Positions 19,801 to 28,372 are shown, numbered from the stretch's first letter. The stretch is DNA of 60,321 nucleotides from Bacteroidales bacterium (GCA_017527945.1 JAFXPL010000038.1:1-60321); one strand, 5' to 3'. The notes: generated from the letters alone by a model not told the origin. Translations and numbers: made by a program.

Positions 19801-20650
19801 GGGCAGGTGAACCGTCATGAGTATAGGACGCTTCACCGCTGAACAAGAAACCGATGCGGGTCGGATCGTTTTTGGTCTTGCCCTTCAACAGCGGACCCGT
19901 CACGGAGACAGCCGCCAGGAAATTGTTGTATCCATCAATGGAACCGCGCAACTCCACAGATCCATGAAAGTCCTTAGGAGCCTGCTTGGTGGTGATCACC
20001 GTGAAGGATGTACCGTCACCGTACTCGGCCGGCACACCGCCCTGGATCAGCTGCACCTCCTCGATGGAGGACATCGACACACCGCTGCTACCGCGGACGC
20101 GCATACCATCGACGATGGTCTGCTGACCGTCGGAACGGTTACCACGGACGCTCGTCATGGCACCGTCCACAGAGGACACACCCTCCAAACTGGCCAAAGC
20201 GCTCGTCACGGAACGACCCGGAGTGTTACGAATGCTCTCACCCGTCACACGGTTCGAAGACGTCGTGTTATCCTGGTCGAACACAGGCGGTTCCCAGATA
20301 ATCACGACCTCTGCCACATCATTGGTGAGGTCAATCACAAAATTCTCGAATACGATTTGGTTGGTGGCAACCGTGATGTTTGACTTCGTCACAGTTTTGC
20401 CAACCGTTATCGCATTGGCTACAAGGTCGTATGTTCCGGCCTCAATGTTGAACAATGTGTAATCACCATTCTGGTCGGCAGTTGCCACATTGACGACGCG
20501 TTCCCCGACCTTCAGCATCACCTGGGTGAATGCCAATGGCGAGTTCTCCTGGTCCGTCACTTTACCTTTAATCTGGCTCTGTGAGAATGCCGCACTTGTG
20601 AAAAGGATGATTACCCCTAAAGTTGCGAGTAATTTTTTAATCATAGCCAC
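16871..20650 (-). CDS. Large TonB-dependent receptor (1259 aa)
   Basis: A signal peptide (ending AAFSQ) is followed by a carboxypeptidase-like beta-sandwich (about 25-110), a plug (about 130-235: RSVTSALASLEGVSSVDGA, QGGVPAEYGDGTSFTVIT) and a very long barrel with extended loops, ending RASLGIQFGF. At 1259 aa it is well above the usual 700-1050, the excess lying in the loops. It heads an operon with the giant T9SS protein and the PorV-like protein. A minus-strand TATTTTTG box lies at 20698-20705. No SusD partner is present; the secreted protein may play the substrate-capturing role (inference). Confidence 0.92.
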   Translation of the reverse strand: MAMIKKLLATLGVIILFTSAAFSQSQIKGKVTDQENSPLAFTQVMLKVGERVVNVATADQNGDYTLFNIEAGTYDLVANAITVGKTVTKSNITVATNQIVFENFVIDLTNDVAEVVIIWEPPVFDQDNTTSSNRVTGESIRNTPGRSVTSALASLEGVSSVDGAMTSVRGNRSDGQQTIVDGMRVRGSSGVSMSSIEEVQLIQGGVPAEYGDGTSFTVITTKQAPKDFHGSVELRGSIDGYNNFLAAVSVTGPLLKGKTKNDPTRIGFLFSGEASYTHDGSPARGGTWVANDETIDALIANPLRYSNSEFGVYYQEGSYLTSESFHKERVRKNAGSWNYLGQLKLDFILGKKHNAKLSVSGSYEYGKGKSWGSTYALFDGDNNPISTSSNARVSARFNHRIVQNDTGVLKNLMYDINATYTHSNSLSYAANHKDRLFEYGYVGQFTTNKAKGYTYYDEYKLNDSTTYYDVNVFNGWYDSLVSFRINPDYNVNPILSQYTLNFVNMFPSEVINEYYGTRIPYDLDLYQTFGALRNGDSPDLIYSMYYSPGTVLGSYSKSSMDQIGLKASVSMNIKDHELKFGYDFEKLTYRGYGIAPTPLWTLMRNEVNSHISELDTEHPIEWDNNGDFYVDFNRLVSLDDQTVFDRNLRTHLGLNPDGDDWIDIDNLAPSTFDVSMFSAEELLLGTSSGTSPLVSYYGYDYTGKKYNKKTTIEDFFNNVENGQKTYNIGAYEPIYMAFYIQDKFAINSLLFNIGLRVDRFDANQSVLKDPYLFREAYTVGDLKQINNNLSFVGNAADNWVVYYSGNDVYMSEADIAGGEFTSQSIVGYRNGDTWYNAAGSEVTNPETALSLNVNGPILKNEIDQINSITKVEAGAFTDYKAQWSVMPRISFSFPVNDNSLFYAHYNIITSRPTNLQISPVDYLFISKRNAAGDIINNPNMKPQQSIDYEIGFRQKVGAKSAISISAYYSEKRNQIQAYRFSGAYPNTYYSYQNIDFGTVQGFTFSYRMNRTRNMTLSANYTLQFAKGTGSSTTSQLSILAAGQPNLRTLTNLSFDQRHRIGVNFDYRFESGINYKENGGPITEKIVTAADGTQTVKEIEWLANTGFSLLFSAASGTPYTRSSTPYSNIVSGTTSTLSGSINGSNLPWQYQCDLRIDKTFMFNFNKNKKDENGKTKAAKMGYLTVYVDIQNLFNFKNVISVYDYTGNADDDGYLSAAAYQQQINSQVYVPSYIWYYQMRVQNPYNYSRPFRASLGIQFGF

Positions 20651-20697
20651 TAATTTATATTAAACATAAAACTTTTTTCCACTTTATAATAAGCCTG

Positions 20698-20705
20698 CAA
20701 AAATA
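20698..20705 (-). promoter_or_regulatory. -7 promoter box for the receptor/T9SS protein/PorV operon
   Basis: TATTTTTG on the minus strand, about 50 bases ahead of the start at 20650. Confidence 0.6.
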
Positions 20706-20713
20706 TAAAATTT

Positions 20714-20750
20714 TTCAATACAGATTCGGCCTTGGCCGCCTTTTATTGAA
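20714..20750. terminator. Inverted repeat, probable terminator of the Rieske-like operon
   Basis: TTCAATA (20714-20720) pairs with TATTGAA (20744-20750) around an inner palindrome CGGCC-tt-GGCCG (20727-20738). It sits between the lipoprotein stop at 20862 and the next operon's promoter. The T-run is imperfect, so confidence is moderate. The remaining bases 20751-20861 are AT-rich and hold nothing I recognise. Confidence 0.5.
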
Positions 20751-20861
20751 AAAAAACAATACAAATATGAATATCTATACCTCTATATTATATATACTAT
20801 TAAAGTATATGTAGTACACATCCCATGACAGCGCATTTCCACCCTTCTCCAAGCCTTTTTC

Positions 20862-21284
20862 TCAACTATACACCCGCAACCTCACGCCGTCGTAGCGCGT
20901 GTTGTACTCGCGCAACGGCAATTGGGCCGGACCGTCGAGCACTGTACCGTCGAGGATGTTGAAAACGGAACCGCAAAGGGAGTCCACCAACCTGATACCA
21001 CTTTGATCAACCCAAATCCAAGACCCTGAATCCCACCAGTCGTGCGAACAAGAACGATCGTATGCCTTGAACGTCCATTCGTCCAAACGATAGACCACAA
21101 TCCCGCTCACCCCGCCGGTGAAGTACTCATATCCCCCGTAGGTGTTGAGTTTGTAGTACATCACATCATTCGGATAGATCGTGAAGTCCACCTTCTTGTA
21201 GGGAATAGTCTCATGGTAAGTGCTGTTGCAGGCAATGGCCAGCATCGAAAACAGCACGACAATGGCAAAAAATCTCCTTCTCAT
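20862..21284 (-). CDS. Lipoprotein with degenerate Rieske-like domain
   Basis: A 140-aa lipoprotein (lipobox LAIAC, Cys19) whose second half follows the Rieske [2Fe-2S] pattern: CSH at 79-81, then DSLCGSVFNI at 101-110, then LDGPAQLPLREY and a final LRVYS strand. In a true Rieske centre the second pair is C-x-x-H; here it reads Asp101-x-x-Cys104. Cys79 and His81 remain, but the second pair is altered. It may bind a different cluster or metal, or be purely structural. Its ATG overlaps the stop of the preceding barrel gene by one base (TAATG), so translation is coupled. Confidence 0.65.
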   Translation of the reverse strand: MRRRFFAIVVLFSMLAIACNSTYHETIPYKKVDFTIYPNDVMYYKLNTYGGYEYFTGGVSGIVVYRLDEWTFKAYDRSCSHDWWDSGSWIWVDQSGIRLVDSLCGSVFNILDGTVLDGPAQLPLREYNTRYDGVRLRVYS

Positions 21285-23233
21285 TACTGTGCCTTTAGTG
21301 CGATGGACTTTTTCTTCAACGGTTTAATCGCCTCATTTCCAAAAGAATAAGTAATACCCACAATGGCATTGATTCCGAAGTTATTGAAACCGTAATAGTT
21401 GGTGGCGTACTGATGACCGATATTATTAATCTGCGCGAAGGCCGTGAACTGTTTGGTAATCAAGTACTCAAAACCAACCCCGAAATTCAGCACAGGTTTG
21501 ACAGAGCTCTTTCCCCCTTTATACACAGGGTGAATGTCGTTCTCCACGCTATACGCCATTTGCATCTTCTGATTTCCATTGTCATCATACACCGGCACAG
21601 GCTCGCCAAATTCATTGTAGATAAAAACGGGCTGAGCGTAAGGCACCACGGCCCAACGATCGAAGCCCACTTTAGCATTCGCCGTGAAGATGAAGCGATT
21701 TCGCCAGATATACTTGCCCTCGAAACCAATTTCCCAGCGAGGATTATACAACGGTTTTCCACCCGTAATGCCATCGGAGCCGAGCCAGTCATAGCCTTCC
21801 AAGAAATAGAAATCATGATAACGTCCGTTCAATGTAAGATATAGGTGGTTGATGGCCTCCCAGCTCAAGTTAGCGTTCACATCCAGCTCCGTGCCTTTCT
21901 TGGCATACACTACGTCAAACTGATTCTTCAGCAAACTTGCCGTGTCGAGCATGAAGAAAGGAAGGTCACGGCGATAGGAATAGCGTGCCGACACATGGTA
22001 GTTCAGTTTGTCCGTGATTTTACCCTTCACCCCGCCATAGATGCTAATCTGGCATTTGGAGAACTTCAGCGTGTCGATGTTAGGTTTCACGTATGGATTC
22101 TCATACAGCAGGTTTTTCAGAGAGGTGTATTCACTTCGTCCGTCCACACCCACATAGAGATTCAGCACTTCGCGGATGAGTCCCATCTGCAACTCAGCCA
22201 TGGGATATACCGGACATTGCGTCTTGTTGTACTGGTTGAGCACCGGGATTCCCACACCCAACATGAGATGGTACTCACGGATGCTGAACCTCATCGACGG
22301 CTTCAACTCGAACATCAGGCTGTTTTCGGCACGGCGGCGCAAAAGGCTGCCATCGGTGCCCATTGGCACACTGTCGCTCCATGTATTGTTGAAATAATCA
22401 AATCCAAAGTCCAGTTGATAATGCTGATAACCAGATATTTTCAGAAATTTGGCATCATAGGCCAGCATCCCGTGCAAGCCAACGCCGTGCTCCATATTTT
22501 TCCAACTGGTACGGACAAAGTCATAATTGACCCTCACATCCTCCTTAAGCCGCTTTTCGTCGGCGGTGAAATTGGAGCGGAAGCCGAGTTCCGCACGCAC
22601 GTGGTTGAAATTGTTGCGAATACTGTCACGATACTCCTTCGCGTAGTATTGCTCGGGGTTGAGATACAGCTCCGGACAAACCCAGTCGGTGGAATAGCCA
22701 TACAAGTTAGCCAGCTCATGGTTGTAACCAACGGAGGAGTAGAGCGTGTGGTTCTTGAAAATACGGTTGAAGAAAAGGTGCACGCGCGTGTCGCTCGTGG
22801 GCGCATAGGCGAACTTCTTCTGCTCCTTGCCGATCGGACCGGCCCACGAGGAGAAGTGGTGGAAGTTCAGCCCATAGGAATATTTCGGGTTCTGGCAGTT
22901 GTGCATCGAAAGTTCCGCCAACGGGGTGACGGGGTACCCGAATCCGAGCTTGAGGTAGTTACGATAGTACCGTTCCTTCACTTCGGGATTCAATTTTCCG
23001 ACCTGCATTTCGCCCGGTGCAAACGAGAGCTCCGGTTTGGCTGGTGCCACCACGTAATTGAACTCCACCTGCTCGCTCACCACCGTGTCGCGCAGAACGG
23101 CCTGCTGGTTGATTTTGTTGGAATTGGCCAGCTTAGGCACATATTTAATCAGCAGCTGCGCCGAATCCACTACTTGCGCCCGCATGAAACCGGCGCATAA
23201 AACCATAAATATCAATATTATTGTCTTTTTCAT
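21284..23233 (-). CDS. Outer-membrane beta-barrel protein (649 aa), TonB-receptor-like without plug
   Basis: A signal peptide (ending FMRAQ) is followed by a short proline-rich linker and a long series of amphipathic strands of TonB-receptor type (YSSVGYNHELANLYGY, YHVSARYSYRRDLPF, INNIGHQYATNYYGFNNFG). No plug or carboxypeptidase-like domain is seen. Its position between a TPR protein and a Rieske-like lipoprotein on one transcript suggests an envelope complex. In other Bacteroidota a plug-less barrel is often found with a large TPR lipoprotein/periplasmic protein. Substrate or function unknown. Confidence 0.75.
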   Translation of the reverse strand: MKKTIILIFMVLCAGFMRAQVVDSAQLLIKYVPKLANSNKINQQAVLRDTVVSEQVEFNYVVAPAKPELSFAPGEMQVGKLNPEVKERYYRNYLKLGFGYPVTPLAELSMHNCQNPKYSYGLNFHHFSSWAGPIGKEQKKFAYAPTSDTRVHLFFNRIFKNHTLYSSVGYNHELANLYGYSTDWVCPELYLNPEQYYAKEYRDSIRNNFNHVRAELGFRSNFTADEKRLKEDVRVNYDFVRTSWKNMEHGVGLHGMLAYDAKFLKISGYQHYQLDFGFDYFNNTWSDSVPMGTDGSLLRRRAENSLMFELKPSMRFSIREYHLMLGVGIPVLNQYNKTQCPVYPMAELQMGLIREVLNLYVGVDGRSEYTSLKNLLYENPYVKPNIDTLKFSKCQISIYGGVKGKITDKLNYHVSARYSYRRDLPFFMLDTASLLKNQFDVVYAKKGTELDVNANLSWEAINHLYLTLNGRYHDFYFLEGYDWLGSDGITGGKPLYNPRWEIGFEGKYIWRNRFIFTANAKVGFDRWAVVPYAQPVFIYNEFGEPVPVYDDNGNQKMQMAYSVENDIHPVYKGGKSSVKPVLNFGVGFEYLITKQFTAFAQINNIGHQYATNYYGFNNFGINAIVGITYSFGNEAIKPLKKKSIALKAQ

Positions 23234-23241
23234 CGCTTCAA

Positions 23242-23270
23242 TTGCTAATTCTATTTGCTAATTCTATTTG
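23242..23270. repeat. 13-bp tandem duplication at a gene junction
   Basis: TTGCTAATTCTAT occurs twice in tandem (23242-23254, 23255-23267) plus three bases. The stop codon of the TPR gene lies inside the second copy, as with the 14-bp array at 2433-2572. Confidence 0.8.
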
Positions 23271-26200
23271 TCCAACGCATCCAGCTCTGCAATTTTCCCT
23301 TGCGCCATTTTCACCAAATCCTCGCCGCCGTAATTGTCAACGATGCTCTGGTAAGTGTGGCGGGCCTGGAAGTAGTTGCCCTTGGCTTTGTAGAGGTCTC
23401 CATAGAGGATGAACGTGCGGGCATACCAATATTCGGAAGAATAGTCGCTGCCGAGGATGGCCTTGATCCGTGCCTCGCAGTCGTCAAGATTCTTGTCGTG
23501 GTTGAGGGCGATGTCGGCCAAGTGATAGGCGGCTTCGGCGCACAGGTCGTTGCTTCCCTTGGGCATCAGTTGGCCATAGTAGCTCTTCGCGGTGATCACT
23601 TCGTTGAGTTCCATGGCCGAGTTTCCAGCAATCAGCAACGCCTCCGACAACAGGTCCTGGTCGGGCTGGTTAGCCCGGATGATGTTTTCCGCACTGGTCA
23701 GCGCCGACCGATACTCTTTAAGGAAATAGGCGCAACGCATGGCACCGTTGTTGGCGTAGAGAATTTCCTCCTCCGCCGTGGTGTTCTCCATCAACTTGTT
23801 GAAGTAGGTCAGCGCCTTGGCATATTTCTTGTCATTATATAATATGGATGCGGCCTTGTGTAACGCAGTGACATTGTACTCAGTCTTGTATTTCTTGATA
23901 ATCGCCTCATAGTCCGCCAAAGCGTCATCATAGCGGCGCATGCCATACTCACACTCACCCTTGTAGAAATGGGCCTTCGCCACGAAGGAGCCGTTCGGGA
24001 ACTGACGGAGGTAGTCCTCACATGCGGCAATGGAGGCCTCGCAGTCGCCCCGGTTGTACTTGGTCTCGGCAGCCTTGAAGGCGATGGAATCCTGACGGTC
24101 TGCGGAGATGTTCATGTTCTTGGAACGCACATAATCGAAAAACTCGCTGGTATTGCCGTTCTCCGTGTAAATGGTTTCCAAGTTGGCCAGTGCATCCTTG
24201 GCCTCCTGAGATCCAGGATAGGTTTCCACCACATATTTGTAGGTGGAGATAGCCATTTGCGGATTGTCGCTGTTCAGGTAGGCCTGGGCCAGACGAGTAT
24301 GCGCCTGACGGATATATTGGCTCTTGGGATGATTCTTGATGAAGGACTTGTAGGCGGAAATGGCACTCGCATAGTCATTTTGCGTATGATACGTCACCGC
24401 GAGGTCATACTCCGCATCATCCTTATAACTCGTTGAAGGATAAGAGTTCAGCAATCTCTCCAATGTCTGGATTTTCTTGTTGTTATTTCTTTGGTAGCCG
24501 TAGCATTTCGCTAACTGATAAACGGCATAGTCGGCATTCGACTGCCCCAGGCGCTCACACTGATCATAGTACTTGATAGCATTCGCCAAATCCTGTTGCA
24601 TGAAGTAGCAATCCGCCAAACGCGCCGATGCATCCGCCTGAATATCAAGATCTCCCGAATTTTTCGACTTGTTCAGATAGGTCTTGAACTGGTTGCCTGC
24701 ATCTTTGTAGCGTTTCATCTTCAACGCAGCATAACCAAGTGAGTAATAAGAATTTACAAAATATTCGTTAGCCGATGCCCCATTGGTGTTCTGATAGGTC
24801 TGGAAGGAGTAGTACGCATCTTTGTATTGCTCGTCGCGATATTGCGCCTCGGCTTTCCAATAGAGAGCGTCCAAGTGAGTCTTCTTGTCTGAAGGGGCCG
24901 ACAACGTCTTGTTCAGCAACGTAACGGCATCCTTGTTGTTCTTGTTGTTAATCTGCTCCAACGCGCGGTTGTAGGTGCAGCGCTGATAGGCCTTGAGGAT
25001 AGCGGGGCTCTTCGACTTCAGTTTCTCGATAGAGGAGATGGCAGCCTGGTAGTTCTTGGTAGAAAGGTAGATACGGGAAAGATAGTCGGCGGCTTCTTCA
25101 CTATGCTTCGCGTGCGGGTATTGGTTCAGATACTCCTGAAGAGCCTCGATGCCGTTGTTGAACGGACTGGTGGATGTTTCGCACTGCAATTTGGCGTAGT
25201 TGAACATCGACTCCTCCTTCACCACAGGGTCGTAATCATACTTGGAAGCCTCCCTGAAGCTCTGCGCCGCAAGGGTGCGTTGGCCGGTCTTCATATAGCA
25301 GTCGGCAATGAGGAAATAGCACTGCTGGGTCATCGCATCTGGCTCCTTGTCGTTGGCGGCGCGGGAGAAGTCATCAATGGCTTCGTTGTATCGCTGCACC
25401 CGATAGTCGGTGAACCCCATCGCGAAATAGTCGTTTCTATCTAATGTTATCTGATTGTTACCCTGCAACTTGGCAAAATTTTCCGCCGCTTCTTCATATT
25501 GATTGAGGTTATACTGCGACAAGGCCACACAGCGCACGACTTGTGACTGGTTCTGATCTTTCGGAGTGTTCACCTCGGGTGCCACCTCCATCACCTTCTC
25601 ATACTGCCCATCTTTGAAGTAGATCTGGGTCAGGAAGTACGGCACCTCATCCTTGAACTCGGGGTTGTCTTTCAGCAGGAGAAAGTCCTCCAGTGCAGCG
25701 CCATATTGCTCCGCCTGGTAGGCCATGTACGCCAAGTAATAGATGCTGCGGTCTTTGTAGGCACCCTCTTCCTCGCGCGCCTTGCGGAACATCATCTTCG
25801 CGTTGTCGTAATCCTTGGTCATGAAATAGGCGTACCCTTTCTTGAAATGGTACTCCTGCACATTCTCGGGTTGGATTTCCGACTCGTAAATCTCGTCGAA
25901 CTGCTCGATGGTTTTCTTGTAGTTTTTCCGCGCGAAGTAGAAACGGCCGAGGTAGAAACGGGCTTCGGGCACGGAAGTGTGCACAGGATAACGGTCGATG
26001 AAGGTCTGGAGCAGGTAACCGGCATCCTGATTGTCGAGCTTGGCCGCGCAAACTCCCTGATAGAAAAGGGAATTGGTCTTCAAGTCGTGCTGCTTGTCCT
26101 CAGTACTCTCATACACATATTTGAAGTACTGCTGCGCCGACCCATACTTCTCCTTGTTGAACAGATCCACCGCCGTCTGATACTCGTACTGCGGTGACTT

Positions 26201-26296
26201 GAAATTCTCCGTGCGCTGCGAAAAGGCAGTCTGGACGGCAAAAAAGCCTGTTGTCAAGAGCAACAGGACTGCTTTAGAAACTTTCATATAGTTCAC
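23264..26296 (-). CDS. Large periplasmic TPR protein (1010 aa)
   Basis: A signal peptide (ending QTAFSQ; the ATG three codons in, MKVSK, is an equally good start) is followed by at least 20 tetratricopeptide-like repeats across the whole length, for example YDAAVDLFNKEKYGSAQQYF-style helices, NYKKTIEQFDEIY, YASAISAYKSFIKNHP and YDDALADYEAIIKKY. The repeats resemble the YbgF/BamD type that bind envelope proteins. It is first gene of an operon with the barrel protein and the Rieske-like lipoprotein, with a TATCTTTG promoter box at 26322-26329. Probable scaffold role; partners not known. Confidence 0.85.
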   Translation of the reverse strand: MNYMKVSKAVLLLLTTGFFAVQTAFSQRTENFKSPQYEYQTAVDLFNKEKYGSAQQYFKYVYESTEDKQHDLKTNSLFYQGVCAAKLDNQDAGYLLQTFIDRYPVHTSVPEARFYLGRFYFARKNYKKTIEQFDEIYESEIQPENVQEYHFKKGYAYFMTKDYDNAKMMFRKAREEEGAYKDRSIYYLAYMAYQAEQYGAALEDFLLLKDNPEFKDEVPYFLTQIYFKDGQYEKVMEVAPEVNTPKDQNQSQVVRCVALSQYNLNQYEEAAENFAKLQGNNQITLDRNDYFAMGFTDYRVQRYNEAIDDFSRAANDKEPDAMTQQCYFLIADCYMKTGQRTLAAQSFREASKYDYDPVVKEESMFNYAKLQCETSTSPFNNGIEALQEYLNQYPHAKHSEEAADYLSRIYLSTKNYQAAISSIEKLKSKSPAILKAYQRCTYNRALEQINNKNNKDAVTLLNKTLSAPSDKKTHLDALYWKAEAQYRDEQYKDAYYSFQTYQNTNGASANEYFVNSYYSLGYAALKMKRYKDAGNQFKTYLNKSKNSGDLDIQADASARLADCYFMQQDLANAIKYYDQCERLGQSNADYAVYQLAKCYGYQRNNNKKIQTLERLLNSYPSTSYKDDAEYDLAVTYHTQNDYASAISAYKSFIKNHPKSQYIRQAHTRLAQAYLNSDNPQMAISTYKYVVETYPGSQEAKDALANLETIYTENGNTSEFFDYVRSKNMNISADRQDSIAFKAAETKYNRGDCEASIAACEDYLRQFPNGSFVAKAHFYKGECEYGMRRYDDALADYEAIIKKYKTEYNVTALHKAASILYNDKKYAKALTYFNKLMENTTAEEEILYANNGAMRCAYFLKEYRSALTSAENIIRANQPDQDLLSEALLIAGNSAMELNEVITAKSYYGQLMPKGSNDLCAEAAYHLADIALNHDKNLDDCEARIKAILGSDYSSEYWYARTFILYGDLYKAKGNYFQARHTYQSIVDNYGGEDLVKMAQGKIAELDALDK

Positions 26297-26321
26297 TGAT
26301 TATAACCTAATTTAAAACGAA

Positions 26322-26329
26322 CAAAGATA
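26322..26329 (-). promoter_or_regulatory. -7 promoter box for the TPR operon
   Basis: TATCTTTG on the minus strand, 26 bases ahead of the TPR start. Confidence 0.6.
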
Positions 26330-26439
26330 CAACTTTCAAAAAGCGGATTCTTGCCCGCAAAAAATTACTTATAAACAGCGGATTTTTAATTTTATTGCAC
26401 TTCGGCAAGCGAAATCAGGCACCCGCTAACCGTTAACAA

Positions 26440-27228
26440 CTAATAGATATACGGAAAAATCTTGTAGCGTTTCAGCGAGGTGAACTCTTCGCCGAAAAAT
26501 TGGGTGTAGCGTTCATAGACCGCCTTGGCGCGCGGCACGATGTTGGCCATGCTCCACAAAAGGAACACTGCGCCCGAAACCGACCAGGTGAGGATGGCGA
26601 ACCCCGCCCACTCCAAAATTTCCCCGAAATAATTAGCGGAACTGATCCTGCGGAACATCCACCCCTGGGGGATGTAGTAGTTGTTGTCGGTGACATCGCT
26701 GCGCAGGTCGCGGATTACCCGGTCGGAATGCAGATTGACGACCATGCCAAACAGAAACAGCGCAGTGCCCGCGATAAACTGCGGCGACCAGAACCAAGAG
26801 ACAGGATAGGCATCGGCGGGCGAGAAGAAAAAGAGCCAGCCACCTTGCATGATAGCGTTGAAAGTGTTGAAAATCATGCCCGTAACGATAATCGAGACCG
26901 GCATCTTGCTCTGCCCCTTCATCAGAAGCGGGAATATGAACGAACGCTGAAAATAGTGGAACTCGAAGAAACAGAACATGACACACGTCACCACATTGAA
27001 CGGCTTCACCCCGGTGGCAAAAGAGATGAAGTAGAGAATCAGCATAGTGAAAAAGACCGGGCACTCCATGATGAACCAGCCCAAATTGCTGCGCACCGAA
27101 AATCCCCAGCGATTATTGAAGGTCATGCCGTATGCAGGCGTGACAAACTGCAGCGTGATGAAGACAAGGATGCCCAAGATAGTCATCACAGGCAGCAGAT
27201 AATGATAAAATTGCGCAAAAAGTTCCAT
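26440..27228 (-). CDS. Steroid 5-alpha-reductase-family membrane enzyme
   Basis: 262 aa with about seven hydrophobic helices. It carries the C-terminal signature of the 3-oxo-5-alpha-steroid 4-dehydrogenase family: YIPQGWMFRRISSANYFGEILEW (the conserved Asn199-Tyr200-Phe-Gly-Glu203 and Glu206-Trp207) and a final RYKIFPYIY. Family members reduce a C=C bond next to a carbonyl, using NADPH, in steroids or long-chain enoyl lipids. In gut Bacteroidota homologues reduce steroids and bile-acid intermediates, so that is one possible role; a polyprenol- or lipid-reducing role is another. It begins 9 bases after the GT2 stop, so the two are co-transcribed. Confidence 0.85.
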   Translation of the reverse strand: MELFAQFYHYLLPVMTILGILVFITLQFVTPAYGMTFNNRWGFSVRSNLGWFIMECPVFFTMLILYFISFATGVKPFNVVTCVMFCFFEFHYFQRSFIFPLLMKGQSKMPVSIIVTGMIFNTFNAIMQGGWLFFFSPADAYPVSWFWSPQFIAGTALFLFGMVVNLHSDRVIRDLRSDVTDNNYYIPQGWMFRRISSANYFGEILEWAGFAILTWSVSGAVFLLWSMANIVPRAKAVYERYTQFFGEEFTSLKRYKIFPYIY

Positions 27229-27237
27229 TTTCAGCCG

Positions 27238-28248
27238 TTATTTAAACGATTTCCCGTCAAATATCTTCTTACGTTTCAGATAGTGCAACTTAACCACCGA
27301 CTCCGGATAGCAGTCCTGGAAAGCAAGTTTAGGCAGGGTATTCCGCTTGGCAAAATAGTGCTTGTAGGTGCGTGCAAAGGTGAAAATGGCCTTATAGACG
27401 GCGAAGAAATCTCGTACATGACCCTGGGCCAGGAAGGAAAAAGCGGCAACCTGATCAAGGAAAAACCTCAGCACCAATGTCTTAGCGAGGCGTTCATCGG
27501 GAAGATTCTTGATGAGAAGATAGAGACTGTTGCGGAAATTCAGGAATGTTTTCATGGGGTTGTTCTTGGGAAGCGTACCGCCGCCGATGTGATAGACCAC
27601 CGAAGCAGGGTTCACCTTGATCTTGTATCCGAGGTTCTTGATGCGCCAGCAAAAATCAATCTCCTCCATGTGGGCGAAAAAGTCATCGTCCAGACCACCC
27701 ATCGTGCGATAGACATCGCTACGCACGAACATGGCCGCACCGGTCGCCCAGAAAACATCCGTCACCGTGTCATACTGCCCATGGTCTTTCTCCACATTCC
27801 CGAACACGCGGCCCCGGCAGAACGGGTAGCCATATTTGTCGATGTAGCCTCCGCTCGCCCCTGCATATTCGAACTCGTCGCGCCGATTGTACGAGAGCAG
27901 CTTCGGCTGGACCGCTGCTATCTTCTCGTTGGCATCCATCTGCTCAATCACCGGCTCAATCCAGCCTTCCGTCACCTCGATGTCGGAGTTGAGCAGACAA
28001 TAATAGGTGGCTTCGACCCGTTCCAGCGCAAGGTTGTAGCCTCTGGCAAAACCTTCGTTCCGGTCGTTCTGAAGCAAGCGCACCTGAGGGAAATGCTCCC
28101 GCAGAAACGACACGGAATCGTCAGTGGAGGCATTGTCGCATACCACCGCCTCTGCATAGTCGGGAAGCGTTTTCAGCAATCCGGGGAGAAACCTCTCCAG
28201 GAATTTCCTCCCGTTCCAATTCAATATGACTACGGCCAACTTCGACAT
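27238..28248 (-). CDS. Family 2 glycosyltransferase
   Basis: I choose the start at 28248 (MSKLAVVILNWNG) because the longer frame from 28296 begins upstream of the promoter box at 28274-28281. The GT-A fold is plain: LAVVILNWNG at the N-terminus, VVCDNASTDDSV, a metal-binding LLNSDIEV, and the acceptor-side GLDDDFFAHMEEIDFCWR. It is most like rhamnosyl/dTDP-sugar transferases of the WcaA/RfbN type. Predicted cytosolic face of the inner membrane. Co-transcribed with the 5-alpha-reductase-like gene, so a lipid-linked glycan is a plausible common theme (inference). Confidence 0.9.
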   Translation of the reverse strand: MSKLAVVILNWNGRKFLERFLPGLLKTLPDYAEAVVCDNASTDDSVSFLREHFPQVRLLQNDRNEGFARGYNLALERVEATYYCLLNSDIEVTEGWIEPVIEQMDANEKIAAVQPKLLSYNRRDEFEYAGASGGYIDKYGYPFCRGRVFGNVEKDHGQYDTVTDVFWATGAAMFVRSDVYRTMGGLDDDFFAHMEEIDFCWRIKNLGYKIKVNPASVVYHIGGGTLPKNNPMKTFLNFRNSLYLLIKNLPDERLAKTLVLRFFLDQVAAFSFLAQGHVRDFFAVYKAIFTFARTYKHYFAKRNTLPKLAFQDCYPESVVKLHYLKRKKIFDGKSFK

Positions 28249-28273
28249 TGTTCCATAATTTACTTTGAAACTG

Positions 28274-28281
28274 CAAAAATA
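28274..28281 (-). promoter_or_regulatory. -7 promoter box for the GT2/5-alpha-reductase operon
   Basis: TATTTTTG on the minus strand. It is divergent from the rpsU promoter 40 bases away and sets the downstream GT2 start. Confidence 0.6.
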
Positions 28282-28318
28282 AAAAAGTTTTCGCAATTTA
28301 GCATATTAAAAAAAAATG

Positions 28319-28326
28319 TATTTTTG
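28319..28326 (+). promoter_or_regulatory. -7 promoter box for rpsU
   Basis: TATTTTTG on the plus strand, 47 bases ahead of the S21 ATG. Confidence 0.6.
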
Positions 28327-28372
28327 CCGCGCAAATTTTATTATTAACAATTTAAAGAAAGAGGTATTTTTT

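Noticed and set aside
26500..28347. A 615-codon plus-strand open frame over the 5-alpha-reductase-like and GT2 genes
   Set aside because: Both minus-strand proteins have clear family motifs. The plus-strand translation has none and runs across two gene ends.
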